From an uncultured Haloferula sp. (GTDB lineage Bacteria; Verrucomicrobiota; Verrucomicrobiae; Verrucomicrobiales; Akkermansiaceae), in NCBI GenBank assembly GCA_946885645.1, contig CAMPGU010000105.1:1-12720 (forward strand): a stretch of DNA of 12,720 nt, written 5' to 3'. Position numbers and translations under genes: made by a program. This document shows positions 7,198 through 12,720 of the stretch, piece after piece; position 1 is the first letter of the stretch; each line of letters starts with the position of its first letter. The notes under the pieces are model-generated. The model saw only the letters and a list, made by a program, of their open reading frames with translations, was not told where the DNA came from and did no database searches.

Positions 7198-7995
7198 TCA
7201 GAGGGCGGAGGTCGCGGCGCGCGGGGCGGCCCGGTCTTCGGCATCGGTAATGTGGCCGAAGGCCCGGTCGATGTTTCTCGGCGAGAGCACTTCCGAAGCG
7301 GCTCCGAAGCCGAGCGGACGGGTTTTGAGGAGAAGGGCCTCGTCGAACAAACGGGGCGCGGTCGCGAGATCGTGGTGGGAGGCGATGACGAGGCGGCCCT
7401 CGTGGGAGAGCCGCTCCAGAAGCTCGCCAAGCTGGCGGGAGGCGTTCCGATCAAGCCCCGTGAAAGGTTCGTCAAGCAACAGGACGTGTGCCTCCTGGGC
7501 CAGCGCCCGGGCCAGGAAAGCCCGCTGCTGCTGGCCGCCCGAGAGTTCACGGATCTGGCGCTTCTGAAGATCCTGTAGATCGAGGGAAGCAAGGGCGGTC
7601 TCCACCGCGGCATCATCCTCATCGCGGAAACGGCCGAAGAGGCCCGTCTGAGGATAGCGTCCCATTTCCACCAGCCCGCGAACGGTGATCGGGAAAGACC
7701 AATCCACCTCTTCCCGCTGCGGCAGGTAGGCGAATTCGCGCGACCAGCGTTTCACCGCGGTGCCGCGCCAGCGGATGCTGCCGGTGGAGCGGGGGACAAG
7801 CCCGGCGATGGCTTTCAGCAAGGTGCTCTTGCCCGCGCCGTTCGGCCCCACCAGCGCGACCCGGTTGCCGCAGGAGGTGGCGAAGGACACATCGTCCAGC
7901 GCCAGCGTGTTCCGGTAGTGGACGCGCAGCGAATCGATCACCAACTCGTGGTGATGGGCATGATGCGCGCAGCAGTCGTGGTGTTCCTCGCTCAT
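7198..7995 (-). CDS. Zinc/manganese-type ABC transporter ATP-binding protein
   Basis: This 265-residue ATPase energises the metal importer. Walker A GPNGAGKST is at 50-58, the Q-loop in YLPQREEVDWSFPITV (Q93), the signature LSGGQQQR at 151-158, Walker B VLLLDEP at 171-177 and the switch His at H197. The Q-loop sequence is typical of the Mn/Zn ATPases (MntA/ZnuC/TroB type). The N-terminus carries DCCAHHAHHHE with further His at 5-6, a cluster able to bind metal that could act as a cytoplasmic sensor or acceptor. The ATG overlaps the stop of the preceding small gene by 4 bases (ATGA), implying translational coupling; the permease follows after 9 bases. The C-terminal tail is short. Confidence 0.93.
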   Translation of the reverse strand: MSEEHHDCCAHHAHHHELVIDSLRVHYRNTLALDDVSFATSCGNRVALVGPNGAGKSTLLKAIAGLVPRSTGSIRWRGTAVKRWSREFAYLPQREEVDWSFPITVRGLVEMGRYPQTGLFGRFRDEDDAAVETALASLDLQDLQKRQIRELSGGQQQRAFLARALAQEAHVLLLDEPFTGLDRNASRQLGELLERLSHEGRLVIASHHDLATAPRLFDEALLLKTRPLGFGAASEVLSPRNIDRAFGHITDAEDRAAPRAATSAL

Positions 7996-8423
7996 GGGAC
8001 TTCCCAGATATCGTCGATGTCTCCGGGCGCGCTGAAGATGTGCTCCAGTGTTTCCTTCCCCGGGACCTCCAGCCGGAGCTTGGCAAAGCGGAAGCCCGGC
8101 GAGGCATCCGCCCAGGTCACCCGCAGGGAGAGCACGGGATCCTCCGCGGACAGCTCGATGATTCCGTTCATCGGACCTGCCGTTCCCCCGCCTTTGATCG
8201 CCGTGCCTCCGCCTTCCAGCAGGACCTCCTTAGCTTGGGCCGACAGGACCAGCTCGAAGGGCACTCGGGCGACGGACGCCACTGGCCCGGGAGATGCCGC
8301 TTGCGGAGGGGAAGAAGCCTTGGCTGGCGCAGGCCCGCCTCCGGTCAGGCGCGCGAGGGCAAGTCCCGTCACCGCCAATGCAGCCAGGACAACCAGGGTT
8401 CGCAGCAAAGGGGATCCGCGCAT
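7992..8423 (-). CDS. Small membrane-anchored protein heading the metal importer operon
   Basis: I do not recognise this family. From the ATG at 8423 the protein has 143 residues: a positively charged start and one hydrophobic segment (LLRTLVVLAALAVTGLALA, about 6-24), a Pro/Ala/Ser linker (about 30-50), then a beta-rich domain of about 90 residues. The domain contains FELVLSAQAKEVLLEGG, MNGIIELSAEDPVLSLRVTW and FAKLRLEVPGKETL, and ends EHIFSAPGDIDDIWEVP. It is probably anchored in the inner membrane with the domain outside the cytoplasm. The start is chosen because AAGGA lies 10 bases upstream and because the earlier in-frame ATGs (8456, 8576) give polar extensions. Its stop overlaps the ATPase ATG by 4 bases, so it should work with the metal importer, where a substrate-binding protein gene is often found. 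It lacks the length of a ZnuA-type binding protein. Confidence 0.75.
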   Translation of the reverse strand: MRGSPLLRTLVVLAALAVTGLALARLTGGGPAPAKASSPPQAASPGPVASVARVPFELVLSAQAKEVLLEGGGTAIKGGGTAGPMNGIIELSAEDPVLSLRVTWADASPGFRFAKLRLEVPGKETLEHIFSAPGDIDDIWEVP

Positions 8424-8450
8424 CGACAAGCGATCCTTCGCGCAGGAGGC

Positions 8451-8473
8451 TCGCATTTGCAAGGGAATTGCGA
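8451..8473 (-). promoter_or_regulatory. Dyad in front of the metal importer operon, candidate metal-regulator site
   Basis: TCGCATTT (8451-8458) and AATTGCGA (8466-8473) form an inverted repeat with 7 of 8 matching pairs and a 7-base spacer. It lies 28 bases before the chosen start of the first gene in the metal importer operon. Size and position suit a dimeric repressor such as a Fur/Zur-family or MntR-type protein, but the sequence is not a recognisable consensus for any of them. The interval 8424-8499 holds nothing else of note. Confidence 0.35.
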
Positions 8474-8499
8474 TAGCTGGCTGGTGTTTGATTCCGCGG

Positions 8500-8772
8500 C
8501 TACTCCTCCTCGTCCTCTTCCTCGAATTTCTCGTCGGCCCGGATCGCGTCCAAGCGGCTGCGGTAGCTCTTTTCATCGAAGCCGCGCTTGCCCCGCCACA
8601 TGGCGTCGGTTTCCTCGCCCAGGCAGGCGGCGATCCGTTCCTTCGCGTCCTGCCCGCTCATGCCGCCCCCAATCAAGCGCTCGTAGGTCTTCGCCACATA
8701 GCGCGTTTGCGGTGCGGCGAGTTGCTGCTCCACGGCAGCCAGGAGGTCGTTGATGAAGGCGTCGTCGCTCAT
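8500..8772 (-). CDS. Small acidic-tailed hypothetical protein
   Basis: This 90-residue soluble protein begins MSDDAFINDLLAAVEQQL, followed by an amphipathic helical region (TRYVAKTYERLIGGGMSGQD, then AKERIAACLGEETD) and ends in the strongly acidic tail EKFEEEDEEE. The pattern resembles short helical bacterial proteins of unknown function in which a TRxxxxxYERL segment precedes a helix ending in LxxE. No function can be assigned. Coding is supported by a sensible protein composition, an ATG at 8772 and a position just upstream of the metal importer operon on the same strand (76-base gap). A longer reading of this frame, open far to the right, is excluded because it runs antisense through the amino acid importer genes. 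It diverges from the amino acid importer genes. Confidence 0.7.
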   Translation of the reverse strand: MSDDAFINDLLAAVEQQLAAPQTRYVAKTYERLIGGGMSGQDAKERIAACLGEETDAMWRGKRGFDEKSYRSRLDAIRADEKFEEEDEEE

Positions 8773-8883
8773 GGGCGGCCAAGCGTAGCGCAAGCTCGCT
8801 CCGTGCGAAAGCCCTCGGACGCTCTCCGCGCCTCCCGCGGAAAAAAGCCTGCGGTCGCCTGGCTTTCCCGTTAGACTCCGGGC

Positions 8884-9657
8884 ATGCCGCGCCTGATCCT
8901 TTTCCTGCTTTGTTGCCTGCTTGCTTCCTGCGGAAAAAGGGACGACTCCCTGCGGGTCGGGATGGAACTGACTTATCCACCCTTTGAAACGAAGGACGCG
9001 CAGGGGAACCCGGACGGGGTGGGGGTGAAGCTCGCGGAGGCGCTGGCGAAGGACCTGGGCAGGCCGCTGAAGATTGTGCCGATGGAGTTCACGGGCCTGA
9101 TCCCGGCCTTGAAATCGGGCGATATCGACCTGGTGATTTCCTCGATGACCGCCAGCGACGTGCGTCGGCAGTCGATCGATTTCTCCGAACCTTATGCCTT
9201 CACCGGACTGGCAATCCTGACCGGCAAGGACTCGATGGTGACGTCGGCGGAAAGCCTCAAGGCTCCCGGCGTGCGTATCGCGGTGAAGTCGGGGACCACG
9301 GGGGAGTCCTGGGCTGCCGCCAATCTTCCGGACGCCAAGCGCACGGCTTTCGGCGAGGATGCCGCCTGTGTGCTGGAAGTGGCGCAGGGCAGGGCGGACG
9401 CCTTCCTCTACGATCAGCTCAGCGTGTACCGCTATCACAAGATGAACCCGGAGACCACCCGCGCGATTCTGGAGGCCTTCGTGCAGGAAAACTGGGCGGT
9501 CGGTATCGCGAAGGGGAATCCCGAGCTCAAAGCAAGGGTCGATGCCTTCATCGTGAAGTTTCGCGCCGAGGGTGGTTTCGGCCGCCTGGCCGACCAATAT
9601 CTGGCCGGCGAGAAGAAGGCGCTCGAAGAAATGGGCGTGCCTTTCATCCTGCGTTGA
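8884..9657 (+). CDS. Amino acid ABC transporter substrate-binding lipoprotein
   Basis: This 257-residue protein is a family 3 extracellular solute-binding protein, which captures polar amino acids for an ABC importer. The N-terminus is a lipoprotein signal with lipobox LLASC, so Cys16 would be lipidated and the protein anchored in the membrane facing the periplasm. The family pattern follows: RVGMELTYPPFETKD (24-38), DGVGVKLAEALAKDLG (44-59), GDIDLVISSMTASDVRR (79-95, whose Arg normally grips the ligand carboxylate), FSEPYAFTGLAIL (100-112), the GTTGE turn (137-141) and the Asp in AFLYDQ (D177). It diverges from the 90-residue hypothetical gene, and the permease and ATPase genes follow downstream. 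Which amino acid is bound cannot be read from the sequence. Confidence 0.93.
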   Translation: MPRLILFLLCCLLASCGKRDDSLRVGMELTYPPFETKDAQGNPDGVGVKLAEALAKDLGRPLKIVPMEFTGLIPALKSGDIDLVISSMTASDVRRQSIDFSEPYAFTGLAILTGKDSMVTSAESLKAPGVRIAVKSGTTGESWAAANLPDAKRTAFGEDAACVLEVAQGRADAFLYDQLSVYRYHKMNPETTRAILEAFVQENWAVGIAKGNPELKARVDAFIVKFRAEGGFGRLADQYLAGEKKALEEMGVPFILR

Positions 9658-9756
9658 GTATCCCTTCGTGTATGGCCATCCCCGCGTTTCCGGTTTTCCT
9701 CGGAGCGGCTGCCGGGTCGTCCTGCGGCATTCACCTCCTGAGCTGATCCACGGAAG

Positions 9757-10542
9757 ATGGAGTCCTCCGCGTTGCGCCTCTGGAACTGGATCGCCGGAAT
9801 CCTGATCGCCCTTGTCTTCGGGAGCCTCTGCACGCTGGTCTTTCTCAAGCTGAGCGTGGACTGGGATTGGTCGAAGCCGCTCCAGCCGGAGTATCGCCAG
9901 ATCCTCCTGCGCGGCTGGGGCTGCACGCTGCTGCTTTCCTTGGGCGGGCTGGTCGGCAGCCTCCTCGTCGGCCTCTTGCTGATGCTCGGCCAGCGGAGCC
10001 CGTTGCGCGCGGTGAACCTTACCTGCCGGATGTTCCTCGAGTTCGTCCGGGACACGCCGCTGCTGGTGCAGCTCCTCGTCGGCTACTATGTGATCTTCGG
10101 GCCCTTGATGTCGCGGACGCTGGAAGGCTTCGGCTGGGACGAGAAATTGCTCATCGGAATCCTGCTCCTTTCGATTTTCGAGGGAGCCTACCTCGGGGAA
10201 ATCCTGCGGGGCGGGGTGGAGAGCATTCCGAAGACCCAATGGGAATCGGCCCGGGCGGTCGGCTTCAATCGAAGCCAGATCTACCGGCACGTGATCTTCC
10301 CGCAGGCGCTGCGGCGCGTGCTCCCGGCGGTGGCGGGGCAGTTCGTTTCGTTGATCAAAGACTCCTCGCTGCTCAGCGTGATCGGCGTGCAGGAGTTTGC
10401 CTACCAGGCGAAGGTTTACACTTCCATGACCTATGGGGGACTGGAGGCCTACGTGCCGCTCGCCGTCGGTTATCTCGTGCTCACCGCCCCGGTGGCTTTC
10501 CTCGCCCATCGTCTCGAACGCCGCTTCCGCGATGAAACTTGA
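9757..10542 (+). CDS. Amino acid ABC transporter permease
   Basis: This 261-residue inner-membrane protein is a permease of the His/Glu/Gln/Arg/opine family and forms the channel of the amino acid importer. It shows the N-terminal TM region, the conserved EFVRDTPLLVQL (95-106) and the EAA loop that docks on the ATPase (about 142-200), including EGAYLGEILRGGVESIPKTQ then WESARAVGF and IFPQALRRVLP. Compared with short permeases of about 220 residues it has an extra N-terminal segment of 40-50 residues with one added hydrophobic stretch. Only one permease gene is present, so the channel is probably a homodimer. The 99-base gap after the binding protein gene contains no feature I can support. GGAAG lies directly against the ATG. 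The end overlaps the ATPase gene by 11 bases. Confidence 0.93.
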   Translation: MESSALRLWNWIAGILIALVFGSLCTLVFLKLSVDWDWSKPLQPEYRQILLRGWGCTLLLSLGGLVGSLLVGLLLMLGQRSPLRAVNLTCRMFLEFVRDTPLLVQLLVGYYVIFGPLMSRTLEGFGWDEKLLIGILLLSIFEGAYLGEILRGGVESIPKTQWESARAVGFNRSQIYRHVIFPQALRRVLPAVAGQFVSLIKDSSLLSVIGVQEFAYQAKVYTSMTYGGLEAYVPLAVGYLVLTAPVAFLAHRLERRFRDET

Positions 10543-11266
10543 AATCTCAGGCCTGACGAAACGCTACGGCACCCAAGCGGCTCTGGATGCTCTGGACCTA
10601 CACGTGACAGGCGGGCGGGTGCTCGTCCTGGTAGGCCCCTCCGGTGGCGGCAAGAGTACCCTGCTACGGGTGCTGGGCGGACTGGAAAAAGCGGACGAAG
10701 GGCGGGTCTTGATCCGCGGCAAGGAGCTTCCGTCAAACGAGAGCGAGCTGCTCGCTTATCGCCGCGCGCACGGTTTCCTCTTCCAGCAGTTCAATCTCTT
10801 CCCGCACCTGAATGCCCTGCGGAATCTCACACTCCCGCTGGAAGAAGTGCACGGCATGACACCCGCTCAAGCGAAGGAGACGGCAGAAGCCGCGCTCCAC
10901 CGCTTCGGCCTGCTGGCCCACGCGCACAAGCGGCCCTCGCAGCTTTCCGGCGGGCAGCAGCAGCGGGTCGGCATCGCCCGCGCCGTCGCCGCGAAGCCGG
11001 AGGTCCTTTTCCTCGACGAGCCGACTTCCGCGCTCGATCCGGAGATGACGGCGGAGGTGCTGGAGCTGATCCAGGAACTCGCGGAAAGCGGCCAGCGGAT
11101 CGTGCTGAGCACGCACGAGATGGGCTTCGCCCGAGCGGTGGGGGACATGGTGGCCTTCCTGGCGGCCGGGAAGGTGGTGGAAGCCGCCACTCCGGCGAAA
11201 TGGTTCGAGCAACCGGAATCGGAGCAGGGGCGGAAGTTCCTTTCCCGCGTGCTCAGGTACGGGTGA
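10532..11266 (+). CDS. Amino acid ABC transporter ATP-binding protein, GlnQ-like
   Basis: This 244-residue ATPase drives the amino acid importer. Walker A GPSGGGKST is at 35-43, the Q-loop in GFLFQQFNLFPHLNALRNLT (Q85-Q86), the signature [14 protein letters not shown] at 138-151, Walker B VLFLDEP at 158-164 followed by TSALDPEM, and the switch His in STHEMGFA (H195). FNLFPHLNALRNLT and STHEMGFAR are typical of the GlnQ/HisP/ArtP group. The ATG at 10532 is chosen because it yields the normal N-terminus MKLEISGLTKRYG; the frame is open further upstream only inside the permease gene. The 11-base overlap with the permease stop implies translational coupling. No terminator hairpin is evident downstream. 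Confidence 0.94.
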   Translation: MKLEISGLTKRYGTQAALDALDLHVTGGRVLVLVGPSGGGKSTLLRVLGGLEKADEGRVLIRGKELPSNESELLAYRRAHGFLFQQFNLFPHLNALRNLTLPLEEVHGMTPAQAKETAEAALHRFGLLAHAHKRPSQLSGGQQQRVGIARAVAAKPEVLFLDEPTSALDPEMTAEVLELIQELAESGQRIVLSTHEMGFARAVGDMVAFLAAGKVVEAATPAKWFEQPESEQGRKFLSRVLRYG

Positions 11267-11368
11267 GCAACCCGGCGCTTTTCACGTCTCCGTAAGCCGC
11301 TTCTAACGCTAAAAGGTGACGCGCGGACTTGCATTCGGCTTCGCCGCGTGGTCTCTGCCGTCAACGAC

Positions 11369-12286
11369 ATGAAACGCCGCCATTTCCTTGCCGCCGGTGC
11401 CTTTGCCAGCGTCGCGTCCGCAATCACGGCTCAGGAAAAGCCGCCCCTTCCAAGCCGGCCGAACCGCATCGGCGTTTCCTCCTACTCTTTCTGGGGCTTC
11501 CGCCGCGAGGACCTGCGCGATATCCCGACCTGCATCGACCACGCCGCGCGCATGGGCTTCGATGGCTTCGAGGTGTTGCAGCGGCAGCTCGCCTCCACCG
11601 ACAACGCCGAACTGCAAAAGATCAAGCGCCACGCGTTCGTCAACGGTCTCGATCTGATGGGCTACTCCACCCACCAAGGCTTCCTCTCGCCGGACCAGGC
11701 GAAGCGGGACGCGCAAATCAAGCACACCATCGAGTGCATCGAGCAGGCCTACGCCTTGGGCATTCCGACCATGCGGGTGAATTCCGGCACCTGGGGCACC
11801 TCGAAGGACTTCGACGACCTGATGGCGAAGCGTGGCGTGGAGCAACCTCTGGAGGGCTACACCGAAGAGGACGCGTACGGCTGGGTCATCGAATCCTACA
11901 AAAAGATCCTCCCGGTCGCCGAGAAATGCGGCGTGGTTCTCGGCTTGGAAAACCACTGGGGCCTCGGAGTGACGCCGGAAGGGGTCAAGCGGGTGGTGGA
12001 CGCCATCGCCTCCCCGTGGCTGAAGGTCACGCTGGATACCGGCAACTTCCTGGAGGATCCCTACGAGCGCCTCACGAAACTCGCGAAAGAGACCGTGCTG
12101 CTCCAGGCGAAGACGTATTTCGGCGGCGGAGTCTGGTACACGCTGGACCTCGACTACCCGCGCATTGGGAAGATCATGAAGGACGCGGGATTCACCGGCT
12201 ATGTGTCGCTGGAGTTCGAGGGCAAAGAAGACCCGCTGACAGCCATTCCGAAGAGTCTGGAGTTGCTTCGCGGCGCCTTCGCGTGA
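11369..12286 (+). CDS. Tat-exported sugar isomerase/epimerase-like TIM-barrel protein
   Basis: This 305-residue protein has a twin-arginine signal (MKRRHFLAAGAFASVASAIT, residues 1-20) and then an AP-endonuclease-2/xylose-isomerase-like TIM barrel, a fold used by many sugar and inositol isomerases, epimerases and dehydratases. Visible family elements are VSSYSFWGF near 37-44, ARMGFDGFEVL (60-70), LGIPTMRVNSGTWG (130-143), LGLENHWGLG with E194, LDTGNF with D223, and YVSLEFEGKEDPL with E282. The Glu and Asp residues are the likely metal ligands. Where many relatives have a His, this protein has Q246 in LLQAKTYFGGGVWYTLDLDY. The ATG at 11369 is preferred over an in-frame GTG at 11348 because it starts directly at the Tat motif. 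Substrate and reaction are unknown. Export to the periplasm is predicted from the signal alone. Confidence 0.85.
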   Translation: MKRRHFLAAGAFASVASAITAQEKPPLPSRPNRIGVSSYSFWGFRREDLRDIPTCIDHAARMGFDGFEVLQRQLASTDNAELQKIKRHAFVNGLDLMGYSTHQGFLSPDQAKRDAQIKHTIECIEQAYALGIPTMRVNSGTWGTSKDFDDLMAKRGVEQPLEGYTEEDAYGWVIESYKKILPVAEKCGVVLGLENHWGLGVTPEGVKRVVDAIASPWLKVTLDTGNFLEDPYERLTKLAKETVLLQAKTYFGGGVWYTLDLDYPRIGKIMKDAGFTGYVSLEFEGKEDPLTAIPKSLELLRGAFA

Positions 12287-12296
12287 TCGTAGCCTC

Positions 12297-12530
12297 ATGG
12301 AGACCATGGGAAGGCTGCTCGTCTTGGCGGGCATCGGATTGGCCATCCTCGGCTGCCTGATCTGGTTCGCCGGCGGGAAAGGCTGGCTCTCCTGGATTGG
12401 CCGCCTGCCGGGCGACATCCGCGTGGAAGGAGACCGCGGAGGCTTCTACTTCCCCATCGTGACCTGCATCATCGTGAGCGTGGTGCTCAGCGGCCTGCTG
12501 GCACTGGCGAGGAGGTTTTTCGGGCCGTAG
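12297..12530 (+). CDS. DUF2905 small membrane protein
   Basis: This 77-residue protein has two hydrophobic segments (about residues 5-25 and 50-71) separated by GRLPGDIRVEGDRGGFYFPI, the conserved core of the DUF2905 family of small integral membrane proteins. The function of that family is unknown. It starts 10 bases after the isomerase-like gene and is probably cotranscribed with it. An in-frame ATG at 12306, preceded by GGAGACC, would give 74 residues and is an equally possible start. The family is widespread in bacteria, so the neighbourhood may be incidental. Confidence 0.85.
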   Translation: METMGRLLVLAGIGLAILGCLIWFAGGKGWLSWIGRLPGDIRVEGDRGGFYFPIVTCIIVSVVLSGLLALARRFFGP

Positions 12531-12535
12531 AGGCG

Positions 12536-12607
12536 TTTCCGGGAGGAAAAATTGCAGTATAGATCTATTTTAGTGCAATTTCCTGCGAAATTTCCAGTAT
12601 CGTCGCA
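12536..12607 (+). promoter_or_regulatory. AT-rich gap with dyads, likely promoter/operator
   Basis: This AT-rich island before the last gene holds a perfect 8-bp inverted repeat, AAATTGCA (12549-12556) and TGCAATTT (12574-12581). Two smaller palindromes are ATAGATCTAT (12559-12568), within the first dyad, and GAAATTTC (12587-12594), 13 bases before the ATG. TTTCC/GGAAA at 12537-12549 could form a weak hairpin after the DUF2905 gene. The arrangement suits an operator over a promoter, but no confident -35/-10 pair was assigned. Confidence 0.45.
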
Positions 12608-12720
12608 ATGCTCCGCCGTCATTTCCTCGCCACTCTTGCCGCCGCCTCCGCACCGCTTTCCCTACGCGCGCAGTCCGCGGAGAAGCCGCTGCCGATCAAA
12701 CTTTCACTCAAGTGCGGGAT
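12608..12720 (+). CDS. Tat-exported protein, 5' part only (possible isomerase/epimerase paralogue)
   Basis: Only the first 37 codons lie in the window; the gene runs off the right edge. The protein starts MLRRHFLATLAAASAPLSLR, a twin-arginine signal with the same RRHFLA core as the protein at 11369. It continues AQSAEKPLPIKLSLKCG. The IKLSLKxG stretch resembles the first strand of hydroxypyruvate-isomerase-like TIM-barrel proteins, so a second sugar isomerase/epimerase-like protein is likely but not proven from so little sequence. It lies 77 bases after the DUF2905 gene behind its own palindrome-rich upstream region, so it probably has its own promoter. Confidence 0.65.
   Translation, partial: MLRRHFLATLAAASAPLSLRAQSAEKPLPIKLSLKCG

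Noticed and set aside
8773..10509. Minus-strand extension giving a 669-codon frame ending at 8500
   Set aside because: It is antisense to the binding protein and permease genes, which have clear family motifs. Only the last 90 codons (from 8772) look like a real protein.
11309..12418. A 369-codon minus-strand frame
   Set aside because: It is antisense to the Tat-exported isomerase-like gene and has no recognisable domain.

Overview
The window looks like chromosomal DNA from a GC-rich Gram-negative bacterium, most plausibly a verrucomicrobium of the Luteolibacter/Verrucomicrobiaceae kind. This is inferred from high GC with long open shadow frames, weak or absent Shine-Dalgarno sequences at many starts, Tat-exported sugar isomerase/epimerase-like TIM-barrel proteins, a lipoprotein-type binding protein and a PiT/DUF47 pair. 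No rRNA, tRNA, transposase, phage gene or CRISPR array was seen. The genes are mostly ordinary transport and metabolism genes.

Layout. (1) Positions 1-563 hold a small secreted protein with a secretin-N-like domain (111-458, minus), with nearly identical GC-rich hairpins on both sides. (2) Positions 573-4371 form a phosphate locus. A DUF47 protein and a PiT-family phosphate transporter are on the minus strand, divergent from pstB-phoU on the plus strand. Neither pstS, pstC nor pstA is in the window. (3) xylA (4562-5869, minus) is a complete class II xylose isomerase with all catalytic and metal ligands. It converges on phoU across a hairpin-containing gap. (4) Positions 5879-6354 have no credible gene. 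They contain a dyad in front of xylA and a striking block of about 200 bp of nested inverted repeats (6137-6339).

(5) Positions 6355-8423 (minus) are a zinc/manganese-type ABC importer operon in the order small membrane-anchored protein, ATPase with a His-rich N-terminus, permease. The usual binding protein is missing and a dyad lies just upstream. A 90-residue acidic-tailed hypothetical protein (8500-8772) precedes it on the same strand. (6) Positions 8884-11266 (plus) are a complete polar amino acid ABC importer: lipoprotein binding protein, permease and ATPase, the last two overlapping. (7) Positions 11369-12530 (plus) are a Tat-exported TIM-barrel isomerase/epimerase-like protein followed by a DUF2905 membrane protein. 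(8) Position 12608 to the window end is the start of another Tat-exported protein behind an AT-rich, palindrome-rich regulatory gap.

The most unusual items are the structured non-coding block at 6137-6339, the metal importer whose first gene is an unrecognised anchored protein instead of a binding protein, and the merging of low-affinity (PiT/DUF47) and high-affinity (PstB/PhoU) phosphate parts into one divergent locus. No wholly new multi-gene system could be demonstrated from sequence alone.
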